The notes below the pieces were generated by a model that saw nothing but the letters and a program-made list of their open reading frames with translations, had not been told where the DNA came from and did no database searches. A stretch of 64,000 bases of DNA, taken from positions 310,001 to 374,000 of the forward strand of contig CAWDNP010000007.1 in the NCBI GenBank assembly GCA_963803755.1. Reading direction: 5' to 3'. This DNA is from CAVUPF01 sp963803755 (lineage in GTDB: Bacteria > Actinomycetota > Thermoleophilia > Solirubrobacterales > 70-9). Shown piece after piece: positions 26,028 to 34,873 of the stretch. The position numbers and the translations under genes were made by a program. Each line of letters begins with the position of its first letter. Within the stretch, counting starts at the first letter, position 1.

Positions 26028-26363
26028 GCTGCCCCAGTCGACCCCCGCGCTGCCGGTTCTCCCATTGCGGTAATTCGAGAGACAGCTGAGGTGCGGTGCG
26101 CGAGATGTCGGGGTTGAGTTGCTTCAGCGCTGTGGCAGCCATCGAACTCGAGGGGGTCAACACGAACGCATGGCCTCGACGGGCGGGGTCTTTGTGAAGG
26201 GCTGCCGCCTCGGCTGAACAAGAACAAGAGCCGTTTCCCTGGCTCTGCCGCCGTGTGATCGTCACCTCGACTTGGTCAAAGGCGGCACCAGAAACATCTT
26301 CGATGTAGGTTCGATGCCGCCTGGCGTCCGAGCGAGATCAGATTTATCTGATATGTTGGGGAC
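26028..26363. other. Intergenic region ending in an antitoxin operator
   Basis: No coding frame is credible in 26028-26330. The right end contains the palindrome described separately at 26337-26352. Confidence 0.5.
26337..26352 (+). promoter_or_regulatory. 7-2-7 palindrome upstream of antitoxin
   Basis: ATCAGAT at 26337-26343 and ATCTGAT at 26346-26352 are perfect inverted arms separated by 2 bases, ending 11 bases before the antitoxin ATG. The geometry equals that at 3026-3041 although the sequence differs, as expected for module-specific operators. Confidence 0.55.
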
Positions 26364-26625
26364 ATGACTCGCTTGACTGCCACTGAGGTTGCCAGGGAGT
26401 TCTCCAGCGTCGTTAGCAGAGTGGGCGCGGGCGAGGAAGTGGAGGTTGTTCGCAACGGCGTCCCGATCGTGCAGATGCGCCCGGCGCAGGGCAGAGCGCT
26501 CGTTCTCCGCGGCGCGATGGCGCGAGCTTATGGACGCCGCGCCAACGGTCGATGAGAACTTCGAGCGCGATGTCGAAGCCGGGCGCGACGGCATCGGCCC
26601 ACCGAGCGCGGCTTGGCCGTCCTGA
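26364..26625 (+). pseudogene. Phd/YefM-type antitoxin with internal frameshift
   Basis: The first 45 residues are a normal Phd/YefM antitoxin (TATEVAREFSSVVSRVGAGE, EVVRNGVPIVQMRP). Near 26490-26500 the frame moves by one base: the initial frame ends at 26555, whereas the shifted frame gives the expected toxin-binding tail RWRELMDAAPTVDENFERDV and GPPSAAWPS, stopping at 26625 and overlapping the toxin start by 13 bases. Either a sequencing indel or a real mutation that would remove the neutralising tail. Confidence 0.7.
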
Positions 26626-27005
26626 TCGACACCTCCGTGCTGATCAACGCCGAGCGGCGTGGACTATCGCTTGAGCGCGCGCTTGGAGACGAGGAGCGCG
26701 CGATCAGTGTGATCACTGCCAGCGAGCTGTTGCATGGTGTTCACCGCGCGATCGACGACCGCGTCCGCGCCTGGCGAGGAGCGTTCGTCGAGCACCTGAT
26801 CGCCTCGGTCGAGCCGTTGCCGATCACGACTCCGGTCGCCCGCGCGCACGCTGGCATCTGGTCTGAGCTGGAGCGCAGCGGCAATCCGATTGGCGCGCAC
26901 GACCTGTGGATCGCGGCGACGGCTGTGAGCTATGGCATGGATGTCGCGACCGCGAACCCCACCGAGTTCGAACGGGTTCCGGGCCTCACCGTCGTGGCGC
27001 TCTAG
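26613..27005 (+). CDS. PIN-domain toxin, VapC type
   Basis: The 130-residue protein has all PIN acidic residues: VLIDTSVLINAERRG at the N-terminus, ITASELLHGVHRA in the middle, and GAHDLWIAATAVSYG plus TANPTEFERV at the C-terminus. It starts with TTG inside the antitoxin's tail. The toxin frame is intact while its antitoxin appears shifted. A putative ribonuclease. Confidence 0.9.
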   Translation: MAVLIDTSVLINAERRGLSLERALGDEERAISVITASELLHGVHRAIDDRVRAWRGAFVEHLIASVEPLPITTPVARAHAGIWSELERSGNPIGAHDLWIAATAVSYGMDVATANPTEFERVPGLTVVAL

Positions 27006-27215
27006 CGTCGGATTGAGGTCGTTGTCGACAGCAGCAATCGTTTCACCCTAGCGATCGCCGAGAGGGGCGCGATGCCCTCGACGATTGCTCTGGCGTCCTC
27101 AATGTGGGAGACCCTGGCTGACGCCAATCGCTGGGCCGCGTCATCGACGGGTACGAGTCGAGCATCGGTGGAAACGCGTGCTTATCGTCCAGAGCGGCAG
27201 TTTGACGCAGGGCTG

Positions 27216-27855
27216 CTAGCGCGACGAAGACGCGCGCAGCTTCGTGGACGCGGGGAGCGTTGCCTTGGGTGGCGTCCGCTTGGAGGGTCGGGACGTGCCT
27301 ACAGGCCTCGAGACGGCGAAAGCGGCGTCAACTCGTGATTGTTCGCGTGTTGCGTTGTCGTCGAGCATTAGGCCACGGATGACAGCAAGGGCAAGGGTGG
27401 CTCGGGCCTGGGCGGTGACTTCGTCCGTGCTGGAGGATCTCAGTAGCGCCGTTAATTGCGGGAGCCAGTCATGGACGCTTGCTCGCCCGAATCCCGGAAA
27501 CCGGTCGGGCTGGGTCTGAGCGAGTGCGTTGACCTCGTCAAAGAGCCGGAAGAAGGAGCGGTTGACGGGATCGGTGACGATCGCACGCAGTGCCCCGACG
27601 GTTCGCGGAAATCCTGGGTTGTGCTCGGCAAGCTGCGCACGGCAGGTATTGAGTAGTTGGCTGCGGGCATCGGCGAGGGCGGCGGCGATGAGCGCGTCGC
27701 GGGATCCGAAGTGGTGGATAAGCATCCGCGAGGTCCCTGAGGGAGACCTCGCAGCTTTGACGAGCTACGAGCAGTTCTGCCGCCTGGGCCTGAAAGACGG
27801 TGTCGACGCTGCTCGTTACGAGGTCGACCAGGTGCTGTAACGTCATTACAGGCAC
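27216..27855 (-). pseudogene. TetR-family regulator with internal deletion
   Basis: A TetR N-terminus can be read (AAELLVARQSCEVSLRDLA) up to about 27735, then the expected recognition-helix residues are missing and the frame changes directly to MLIHHFGSRDALIAAALADA, the last helix of the DNA-binding domain, followed by a full ligand-binding domain to 27216. The loss of roughly 8 codons plus frame would destroy DNA binding. The C-terminal 30 residues are low-complexity and may also be shifted. Confidence 0.65.
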
Positions 27856-28045
27856 CGCTGGCTGACCCAGGAGGAATCACAATGCACACCGTGCCAGAAG
27901 ACTTCGAGCGACGTGCCCCTCGGCAAGAACCTGCACTGCGCCGAACCTGCCGTTGTCGGCGATAGGACTCTGTCTCCCGACTCTCGCGGGTTCACGCGAC
28001 GGGTGCTAGCGCCCCCGAGAGTCCGTTAGCGATCCCTGTCTCGCG

Positions 28046-28737
28046 ATGACGACTCTGATATTCGTTCACGGCGCATGCGTCCGCGACGCCGCTTGGTGGT
28101 GGAACCAGATGACCCAGCCGCTCGCCAAACTCGGCGTTCCGACTGTGGCCGTGCCACTGCCGAGCTGCGGCGAGACTGGCGACAAGCTCGGAGACCTCCC
28201 GGACGACGTCGAGGCGTGCCGCCAGGCGATCGCCGAGGCCGATGGCCCCGTCGTCCTCTGCGGCCACTCCTACGGCGGGATGATCATCACCGAGGCCGGT
28301 GCTGATGACCGCGTCACCCAGCTCCTCTACGTGACCTCGGTGATGCCCGACGCCGGACAGTCCCAGGCCGATCTCATCGGCTCTGAGCCAGCGCCGTGGC
28401 TTCAGCCAAGCGACGACGGCACCGTCAGCGTCGATCCCGACATGATCCGGGAGTTCTTCCTCCAGGACTGCGACGAGACTACGACCGAGCAGGCAGTTGG
28501 CCGTCTCACCCGTCAATCTCTCACGCCCTTCACCCAAGCCCCCCGCCAGATCGCTTGGCACCAGAAGCCCGCCACGTACTTCGTCTGCACCGAGGATCTC
28601 GCCACCCCCGCCGAGGTACAGCGCCGCCGCGTCAAGGCGGACACTCGACTCGTCGAGTTCAGCGCCGGGCATCACCCGTTTCTTTCTCTCCCGACGCGTT
28701 CGCGGTAAGCATTTTCGCGGCGATCAACAACGGTTGA
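28046..28737 (+). CDS. Alpha/beta-fold hydrolase, C-terminal frameshift
   Basis: The protein begins TTLIFVHGACVRDAAWWWNQ, has the nucleophile elbow LCGHSYGGMIITEAG (serine) and a late GHHPFLS histidine motif. In the opening frame it stops at 28708; a one-base shift at about 28682-28690 restores the usual ending SPDAFAVSIFAAINNG with stop at 28737. The fold is that of small esterases of the EstC/methyl-salicylate-esterase-like group. The shift affects only the last 15 residues, so the enzyme may still work. Confidence 0.8.
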
Positions 28738-29037
28738 TCGCAAGACCTGCCGGCTTATGCATCGTCGCGGGCCTGGACTGTGACTCTGCTGCTGCTTTCC
28801 ATGCCAAGCGAGCGTGTGGCGGGCCCACCTCGGGCTAGCGCTTGGGGCTCGCGAAGCGGCAGCTGGGAACGGGAGGAGGACGGCAAAGCAACTAAATGCT
28901 CGCAGCTCCGGCCTGGCCCAGAAGAAAGAGCAGCGGCCGCCGGGACCACTCTTGACTCGGTGTTCCATCAATCGCCTCCCGGTGCCTGGATGGACGGGCC
29001 GGCACTGGCGGGGTGGCCTCATCTTGTCTAATCTCGG
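28738..29037. other. Intergenic, no feature recognised
   Basis: The 300 bases between the hydrolase and the secreted propeller gene show no credible gene, repeat or terminator. Confidence 0.45.
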
Positions 29038-30279
29038 ATGATGACCGGCGCACTCATCGACTCCGTCGGGCTCAAGGGCGTGCGTTGGCGGCTGCTGGCG
29101 ACCATCCTCCTCGCGACGTTCTTTGGGTTCTGCGCCAGCGCCAATGCCTACATCTACTTCGCCGGACAGGAACGGATCGGCCGCGCCCGCAACGACGGCA
29201 GCATGGTCGAACCCGAATTCATCCACGTCGAAGGTTTCTCCTGCGGAGTCGCCGTCGACGCACACCACATCTACTGGGCAAACGTCCAGGTTCCATCGCT
29301 CGGGTACGCGACCATCGGCCGCGCCAACCTCGACGGAAGCGGAGTCGAACAGCACTTCATCCCCCTGCCCGTATCGGCTGATCCCTGTGGAATCGCAGTC
29401 GACTCTACGCACATCTACTGGACCGACATGGCCGGAGACATCGGCAAAGCCGACCTCAACGGCGAACATCTCGAACTGAGCTGGGTCACCGCATCCGAAC
29501 CGTGCGGTCTCGCGGTGGACGGCGAATTCCTATACTACGCGCACGGCGGCTACGGGATAAACGAGCTAGCCCTGTCCGGCCCTAGCGAAGGCAGCGTCAT
29601 AGCCAGCCATCCGACAACGGGGCGCTGCGGTGTCGCCGTCGACTCGCAGTACGTCTACTGGGCCAACGGTGGGCCTTCCTCGACCAGTGACTGGATCGGA
29701 CGAGCTGAAAAGGAATTCCGGGGCAGCCCGAGCGACGAATGGTTCTACACAGGCCCCACGTCACCCCCCTGGTCGGTGGCATTGCACGGCGGCGAGCTCT
29801 TCTGGGCTCCCTACTATGGCCCAATTGGCCGCTACAAGGCCGACGGATCCGAACCTGCGGAACCCTCGTTCATAGAATCCGGCGGCGATGTCGTCGGGAT
29901 CGCCGCCGATGACTTGCCACTGCCGAGCCCCGCCCCGGAACCGACCGGATCAGGCCCGCCCCCAAGCCAGCCGCCCCCAAGCCAGCCGCCCTCGAATCAG
30001 GTCCGTGTCGGCAAGCCGCTGCCCCGCAAGAACGGCACCGCGGCCCTCACGGTCACGATTGCGGGCCCGGGTGTCCTGACCCTGAAGGGCAAGGGCGTCG
30101 TCGCGGTGAGGAAGCGGATCGGGAAGGGGGGCAAGCTCGAGCTGACGGTAACGCCGACCGCAAAGGCCCGGGGAACGCTTCTGAAGGCTGGGAGGCTGAC
30201 CGTGAAGGTTGAGATCACGTTCACTCCCATGGGAGGCTCACCGCGCACTGAGTCTAAGTCGGTGACGTTGAAGGCCTAA
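29038..30279 (+). CDS. Secreted six-bladed YWTD-like propeller protein
   Basis: The 413-residue protein has an N-terminal export signal (LLATILLATFFGFCASANA). Six repeats follow, each with a Y/F-W-type strand (YIYFAG, HIYWAN, HIYWTD, FLYYAH, YVYWAN, LFWAPY) and several with IGRANLDGSGVE-like turns. A proline/serine/glutamine linker (two PPPSQ units) leads to a beta-rich C-terminal domain rich in lysine and threonine. YWTD-type propellers bind proteins or ligands extracellularly. A second protein of the same repeat type is encoded at 38119-39507. Role unknown. Confidence 0.8.
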   Translation: MMTGALIDSVGLKGVRWRLLATILLATFFGFCASANAYIYFAGQERIGRARNDGSMVEPEFIHVEGFSCGVAVDAHHIYWANVQVPSLGYATIGRANLDGSGVEQHFIPLPVSADPCGIAVDSTHIYWTDMAGDIGKADLNGEHLELSWVTASEPCGLAVDGEFLYYAHGGYGINELALSGPSEGSVIASHPTTGRCGVAVDSQYVYWANGGPSSTSDWIGRAEKEFRGSPSDEWFYTGPTSPPWSVALHGGELFWAPYYGPIGRYKADGSEPAEPSFIESGGDVVGIAADDLPLPSPAPEPTGSGPPPSQPPPSQPPSNQVRVGKPLPRKNGTAALTVTIAGPGVLTLKGKGVVAVRKRIGKGGKLELTVTPTAKARGTLLKAGRLTVKVEITFTPMGGSPRTESKSVTLKA

Positions 30280-30523
30280 GGACCTGAGGAGAGACGCGCT
30301 CCCGATCGCTCTGGAATGCGGAACTCTGCATGGTTAAGCCAAATCCCGTCCGGCTGGCGCTGGTTATATATCCGGTTGAATCGGGGGCTGACTGTGCACG
30401 ACTGCGGCACGGATGCGCCGTAAACACTCTAAGAAGCGAGCGCGTCGGCAGTCGGGAGACACTGCCGCCAAGAAGATGAGCACCAGCTGCAATTCGTCGT
30501 GGGTGTCGCACAAAGGGTGAGCC

Positions 30524-30558
30524 CGGGAGCGGCTGATGCCATCGCCACACCGCTCCCG
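30524..30558. repeat. Inverted repeat, 9-base arms
   Basis: CGGGAGCGG and its complement CCGCTCCCG are separated by 17 bases. It could be a transcription stop for the propeller gene or a protein site; no T run follows, so a classic terminator is not supported. Confidence 0.4.
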
Positions 30559-30654
30559 ACGGCAACTGGCAAGCTGAATGCAGGTTGTTCGACGAACGAG
30601 TCGTCCGATTTCTGACTAAAGGAGCCTGACAGTGGCGCTCACAGGCCCGTTTTG

Positions 30655-30691
30655 TTTGTGCGACAGCCACCGGCGGCTTTGTGCGACAGCC
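30655..30691 (+). repeat. 14-base direct repeat
   Basis: TTTGTGCGACAGCC occurs twice, 9 bases apart (23-base period), within a non-coding stretch. Possible tandem protein-binding site or replication slippage product. Confidence 0.5.
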
Positions 30692-30855
30692 TCACGCGGA
30701 TGCGGAAGCGAGCTGCCAACCCGCGAAGACCGCTCCTCCTCGTCCGGAGCGTACCCGTCATCCACCCTTCTGGCTGGTCAACGGGGCGAGAAAGGGAGAG
30801 CACTGCCCTCGGCTGAGTAAGTTCCTTCTCCCGCTTCATGTTCACCTATCTGGCG

Positions 30856-31257
30856 CTAGTCAGCCCACCAGTCGCGCTGGCCATCGACGTCTTCGCGCGG
30901 AGTCTCGCCGAGATTGGGCGCGCCGACGACGAGGATCTCGAGGCCCTCCGGCCCGGCCTCATAGCCTCGCCACGTACCGGGCGGGACGCGTACCGCGTCC
31001 CATTCCTTGAGCTCGACGATCTCGTCGTCGACCTTCATCCGCCCGCTCCCGCGCAGGACCACGTACACCTCCTCCTGCTTCTTGTGCGTGTGGCCATACG
31101 GAAAGCGATAGCCGGGCGGGACGCGCTGGTAGCTCAGGCCGGATTTCTCGAGCTCGAGCGCCTCGGTCGCCGAGCGGAACTCCAGGTCCGGCGCGCCGTC
31201 GAACCTGGACCCGAGGTCCTCCAGGTCCTCCTTGAGGTTCCTCAGAGTGAACGGCAC
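30856..31257 (-). CDS. Cupin-domain protein
   Basis: The 133-residue single cupin has the metal-site motif 1 GHTHKKQEEVYVVLRGSG (two histidines and a glutamate) and motif 2 region around DAVRVPPGTWRGYEAG, where the usual histidine appears replaced. The GTG start is at 31257. Possible roles include sugar-phosphate isomerase, ligand sensor or small dioxygenase; no neighbour narrows this. Confidence 0.8.
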   Translation of the reverse strand: MPFTLRNLKEDLEDLGSRFDGAPDLEFRSATEALELEKSGLSYQRVPPGYRFPYGHTHKKQEEVYVVLRGSGRMKVDDEIVELKEWDAVRVPPGTWRGYEAGPEGLEILVVGAPNLGETPREDVDGQRDWWAD

Positions 31258-31580
31258 GGCGCAATCCTATGGCACTCCCGGGCTGGGGTCGCTGATCTGA
31301 TGCGTCTAGCGCCGCGGTGCCAAGTTGCTTTCCGGCGGCGCTCCGCGGTCAGAGAGTAAGTACTGCTCCCCGTGCATTGCAGGAGCCCTGGTCCCCGACC
31401 GAATGGAAGCGAGAATCTTCGGCGTGGCGGTGTTGCCCAACGGCAAGATCCTGGTGGCCGGGGAATTTTCGCGATCGCCTGCGCGCGCCCACACGATTCC
31501 TATTCGTACTCCCGGATGCCGTCGGTTGAATAGGCGTTGAGCTGCCCCCCGAGCGTTTTGGCGCCGATACCATCCAGGCG
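31258..31580. other. Intergenic, no feature recognised
   Basis: The 323 bases between the cupin gene and the divergent exported-protein pair show no convincing gene or structured element. Confidence 0.45.
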
Positions 31581-32114
31581 GTGTGGCGCCTGTCTTTGAT
31601 CGCGTGTGTGGTTTTGGCCGCGTTCGTCACGCTAGCGATGACGTTGGCCACGTCAGGTCGCGGGGACGCGGGCCAGGAAGCCACTTCCGGCTTGGGAGAC
31701 ACGACAACCGAAGCCGATGTCATCCAAGCCCTGGAAGGCACGGGCTACCGGATCACCTACAGGAAAATGCCGAGCGTCGCGGGCTACGACATGCTTGCCG
31801 GCGAAGCGCGCAGCAGGCAGGGGGTGGTCGACTTCTCAGACGTCATTCGACTTGCCGGTCCCTACGAGGGGAATCCACAAAGCGCGAGAAGCGGCAGTCC
31901 GCAGATTCCGGTGGTCCGCTACGCCGCACCGCACGGCACCGAAACCATCGGCAACTTGAGCCATCAAGAGTGGGGGCAGTCCCCGTACATCGTCAGTCCC
32001 TTGAAAGGGGGCGGACGCTCTTGGGGGGAGACCAAGGCCGAGATCCAGATGGATATTCGCATCGGCGTTGCTTTAAGCCGGCTATTTGCGCCGCAAGTGG
32101 GGGGCGAAGCATGA
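31581..32114 (+). CDS. Exported hypothetical protein, first of a pair
   Basis: The 177-residue protein starts with GTG and an N-terminal hydrophobic segment (LSLIACVVLAAFVTLAMTLA), so it is secreted or membrane-anchored. The rest is soluble with no motif I recognise (YRITYRKMPSVAGYDMLAGE, then a tail with GGGRSWGETKAEIQMDIRIG). Its stop overlaps the next gene's ATG by 4 bases (ATGA), so the two are translated together. Function unknown. Confidence 0.7.
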   Translation: MWRLSLIACVVLAAFVTLAMTLATSGRGDAGQEATSGLGDTTTEADVIQALEGTGYRITYRKMPSVAGYDMLAGEARSRQGVVDFSDVIRLAGPYEGNPQSARSGSPQIPVVRYAAPHGTETIGNLSHQEWGQSPYIVSPLKGGGRSWGETKAEIQMDIRIGVALSRLFAPQVGGEA

Positions 32115-32671
32115 ATGGCGCTCGGTCATGGATCGTCCTTGGAGCGGTGATCGCCATCCTTGCCTGCGTTGCCGCCGCGTCGACGGCTACGGCCCATGAT
32201 GGCGTGCGGGTGGCGAGCGGCGGCGACCCATATCGCGTGTCGGCCGCGCACCTACGCCACGAGCTGACCACGAGCGGCATCGAGATCAGGTTTACCCATC
32301 CGCGCGGGGAGCCGGTGCCGGCGGTCACCGGGGTTGGGTCCTCTGGGCGCGCCTCGATTGGTTTTGAGTTCCAGCTCTATCCCAGCAGCGACCAGGCGAG
32401 TGTGCGCGATCTTGGCAGGTTGAGAGCACCGGATTTCGGTTGGAGACGCCCCCATGGACTGCTTGCCTTTGAAGGGTGGATCAGGGGCGTACTGGGCAAC
32501 GTCGCATATGCTCAATACGAAGAGTCTCTGCTGGAATCTCACGAAACACAAAGCGCCTTCCTCCGTAAGGAAGCCGCCGAAATGCGCGTTCTCAGAGCCC
32601 TGGACAACGCACTTTTCAGGTCTTTCCCGGCCCGGGACCCCTACGCTCAGGCGCTGTCACCAAAGCCTTAG
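32111..32671 (+). CDS. Exported hypothetical protein, second of a pair
   Basis: The 186-residue protein has an N-terminal signal-like segment (WIVLGAVIAILACVAAAST) ending in an AxA-type site before HDGVRVASGG. The mature part is soluble; no conserved catalytic motif is recognised. Coupled to the preceding exported protein by a 4-base overlap; they may form one complex at the cell surface. Confidence 0.7.
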   Translation: MNGARSWIVLGAVIAILACVAAASTATAHDGVRVASGGDPYRVSAAHLRHELTTSGIEIRFTHPRGEPVPAVTGVGSSGRASIGFEFQLYPSSDQASVRDLGRLRAPDFGWRRPHGLLAFEGWIRGVLGNVAYAQYEESLLESHETQSAFLRKEAAEMRVLRALDNALFRSFPARDPYAQALSPKP

Positions 32672-33004
32672 AAAGGGTTGCGAGAGGAGCACCAAACGAC
32701 GATGTAGAGACTCGGGTTGGTGCTCGCGGTGCAGGCAGCCTTGGCGACTCGTAACGCTGCGGGGAAGCCGGCGAGGTCGGCTTGTTCCCAAAAGAAAACG
32801 AGTGATGCTTTTGGTGCGGCACTCGCCGAAGCTGTCCAAACGATTCCCCCTGACGGGCCATGCGGGGCGATGGAGCTGACGGTGCACGGGACTCCCGAGA
32901 CAGCGCTTGAAGAAGGGTCGGTCGTGTTGGGCAGGCTGAACAGGGTGCTCGGAGGGGCGGGCTGGTAGCGACTTCTGGACAGTTGATGTTGGGATGCTGC
33001 ATCG
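32672..33004. other. Intergenic, no feature recognised
   Basis: The 333 bases lie between convergent transcription units. Short overlapping open frames on both strands lack family features and ribosome binding sites, so none is called. Confidence 0.45.
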
Positions 33005-33370
33005 TCAGGAAAGGTGGCGCATCCGGTTACATAGGGCGTCGTCTGGCTGGTTTTCCTCGAGCAGCGTGGCCAACGTCTCTACCCACGGGGGAATCGAGGC
33101 CTTGTTGCGCGACATCGTGGCGTCACTGGTGAAGACGATGCCGTAGTGCTCCTCGCCAGCAGCCATTAGCTGGTTGTGGATCAGCCGGAAGTCAAGCACG
33201 TCATTGGTGACGAGCGCCCGATGATCGGCGGCGGCACGGCGCAGGACCTCGCCGTCGGCCAGCGCTTCCAGCTCGGGGCGGTCGGCCTTGATCGCCTGCA
33301 CCTCGTGTCCCGCCCCGCGCAGCTCATGGGCGATGCGCGGCGAGATCATCTCGTCGAGCAGCAGCCTCAA
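33005..33370 (-). CDS. DUF5615 PIN-like protein, putative toxin
   Basis: The 121-residue protein begins RLLLDEMISPRIAHELRGAG, has an internal DHRALVTNDVLDFRLIH segment and ends with a helical tail. The LLLDE-M-P start and the LVTND-DF motif are those of the DUF5615 PIN-like nucleases, usually the second gene of a pair with a DUF433 protein. The TTG start overlaps the upstream stop by 4 bases, as in the VapC module at 2677. Confidence 0.8.
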   Translation of the reverse strand: MRLLLDEMISPRIAHELRGAGHEVQAIKADRPELEALADGEVLRRAAADHRALVTNDVLDFRLIHNQLMAAGEEHYGIVFTSDATMSRNKASIPPWVETLATLLEENQPDDALCNRMRHLS

Positions 33371-33792
33371 GCGAGCGCTTCTTGGCTGCGGCGCCAGCGC
33401 TCGCGCTCGCGCTCGGCGGCGAGGGCGGCGCGCTCGATCAGCTCGTCGATCTCGTCGCGGTACTCGCCGTAGTAGCGCACCGCGGCTTCGAGCTGCTCGA
33501 CGGGCACCTCCAGGTACTCGGCCGCCTCCGCGACCGAGCCCTCGTTCTGGCGGATCGTGGTGATGACGTCACCGACGTCGAGGCGGGAGCCGAGCAGCGC
33601 CGGGCGCCGCCCCGCCGCAGCCTCTCGGAAGTAGATCAGTGGATGCTCGTCGCGGCGGATGCCCTCCTCTATGTAGCGCTCGGCGAGCGCCGTCTGACCA
33701 CCGCCGGCCTCGGCGGCGTGGTCCTTGAGCCGCTTTACCGTGATCGGGTCGAAGCGGAAGCTGATGCTCTTCTTTGTCTGTGCGCGGGGCAT
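33367..33792 (-). CDS. DUF433-type antitoxin with extra N-terminal DNA-binding segment
   Basis: The 141-residue protein from ATG 33792 has a basic N-terminal part resembling a ribbon-helix-helix (KKSISFRFDPITVKRLKDHA). A DUF433 domain follows, with DVGDVITTIRQNEGSVAEAA, EYLEVPVEQLEAAVRYYGEY, and a long charged C-terminal helix. DUF433 proteins are presumed antitoxins of PIN-like partners. A well-spaced promoter lies just upstream (33815-33843). Confidence 0.8.
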   Translation of the reverse strand: MPRAQTKKSISFRFDPITVKRLKDHAAEAGGGQTALAERYIEEGIRRDEHPLIYFREAAAGRRPALLGSRLDVGDVITTIRQNEGSVAEAAEYLEVPVEQLEAAVRYYGEYRDEIDELIERAALAAERERERWRRSQEALA

Positions 33793-33814
33793 GGAAGGAG
33801 GGTGGTTAGTTAGA

Positions 33815-33843
33815 ACTATACAGAGAGATACGTTGCTATACAA
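33815..33843 (-). promoter_or_regulatory. Sigma-70-type promoter with direct repeats
   Basis: On the minus strand TTGTAT (33843-33838) and TATAGT (33820-33815) are separated by 17 bases. The heptamer CTATACA occurs twice (plus strand at 33816-33822 and 33836-33842, 20-base period) and overlaps both promoter elements, so it could be the operator. Transcription would begin about 16 bases before the ATG at 33792. Confidence 0.55.
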
Positions 33844-33978
33844 AGGGACATCGCGAGGGCGCTCAGGCATCGGCCAGCTCGCGCAGCTGGGAGCGGCCAG
33901 CCGGTGAGGAAGGAAGGGCCGCTGCTTGGAGTCCAGCCGGACCCTCGCGTAAGACGCTCTCTAGAGCGTCGAGCGCGG

Positions 33979-34701
33979 TCAGTACTTACGGGAGAAGCCG
34001 GCGATCTCGGCGCGCGCCAGCCTGAGCGGCCCCCCGGACGCGTCCAGCTGGCAGGCCACGCTGATCTGAAGGATGATCGGTGCGGTGCTCCGCCTTGCGG
34101 AACCGTAGCCCGTTGCGAAGTCGCCTTCAGTGCCCGGCTGGCCCACGCAGCTCGGTCCGGTCTGATTGGGTTCGATCGCCATGTTCTGGATTTCGACGCC
34201 CTCTGCGTTGACTTCTGTAGGGCACTTGCCGGTTTCCTTGTTCGGCGTTTCTTCGCCCCAAACGGCCATCCCGTCGAAGAAGCGTCCGCGCCGGGGATTC
34301 TTGGTCAGGTACTCGCCGAAGCCGCCCGGCTTGTGATCTGCGGCGATCTCCTCGTTCTTGGCCTGCTTGAGGAAGTCCTTACCTACGTGGGCGGGAGCTG
34401 GAAAGACCGCCACGGTGACCACGAACGCATACTGACCAGGCGGCTGGCCCGACCACGAGCACAGGCTGTGGCCACCACCCAGCTCCGTAAGGCCTGGGCC
34501 CTTGAAGGGCCCTGGCGCCAGCGAAGCGACCTGCCCTTCGAAGCTCGCGCAGCTGGGGACCTTCGTTGCCTTGACCTTCCCCCCCTTTTTGGACTGCGTT
34601 GCTGTCACCGGCCGCGCCGAGCTGACCGCGGCGGGCATGCAGGCGATCCAGGCGATAGCCAGCGCCAGTAGCAGACAGCACCTGAGGGGCGTGCGCCGCA
34701 C
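33979..34701 (-). CDS. Secreted hypothetical protein (DUF3558-like size and layout)
   Basis: About 240 residues with an N-terminal signal (CCLLLALAIAWIACMPAAV). The mature part has spaced cysteines (VPSCASFEG, HSLCSWSGQPPGQYAF, GKCPTEVN, GPSCVGQPG, SVACQLDA), consistent with an exported disulfide-bonded domain. The general plan resembles the DUF3558-type exported proteins of actinomycetes, but I cannot confirm membership. The GTG start at 34701 was chosen over a TTG 9 bases upstream. Confidence 0.65.
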   Translation of the reverse strand: MRRTPLRCCLLLALAIAWIACMPAAVSSARPVTATQSKKGGKVKATKVPSCASFEGQVASLAPGPFKGPGLTELGGGHSLCSWSGQPPGQYAFVVTVAVFPAPAHVGKDFLKQAKNEEIAADHKPGGFGEYLTKNPRRGRFFDGMAVWGEETPNKETGKCPTEVNAEGVEIQNMAIEPNQTGPSCVGQPGTEGDFATGYGSARRSTAPIILQISVACQLDASGGPLRLARAEIAGFSRKY

Positions 34702-34873
34702 CGCAGGCAACCTACCACCGTCGCGCCTGGGGGCGAAGATGGGGGAGCGTCACACGGGAAGTCGCCGCCGATGTCGAGGAAGACGCATGCCCCAGTACGG
34801 TGCTGCATGAGTGCTCTGCGATACCCAACGTCTATAGGATTCCATGCGACACACCGGCCAAGGAGGCCATCTG

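Larger units (their letters stand above)
30280..30855. other. Gene-free stretch with short repeats
   Basis: No credible gene in 576 bases. It contains an inverted repeat with 9-base arms (30524-30532 and 30550-30558) with no T-tract, and a 14-base direct repeat at 30655-30668 and 30678-30691. Confidence 0.5.

Noticed and set aside
30524..30558. Rho-independent terminator
   Set aside because: The stem is good but the loop is long (17 bases) and no T-tract follows; kept only as an inverted repeat.
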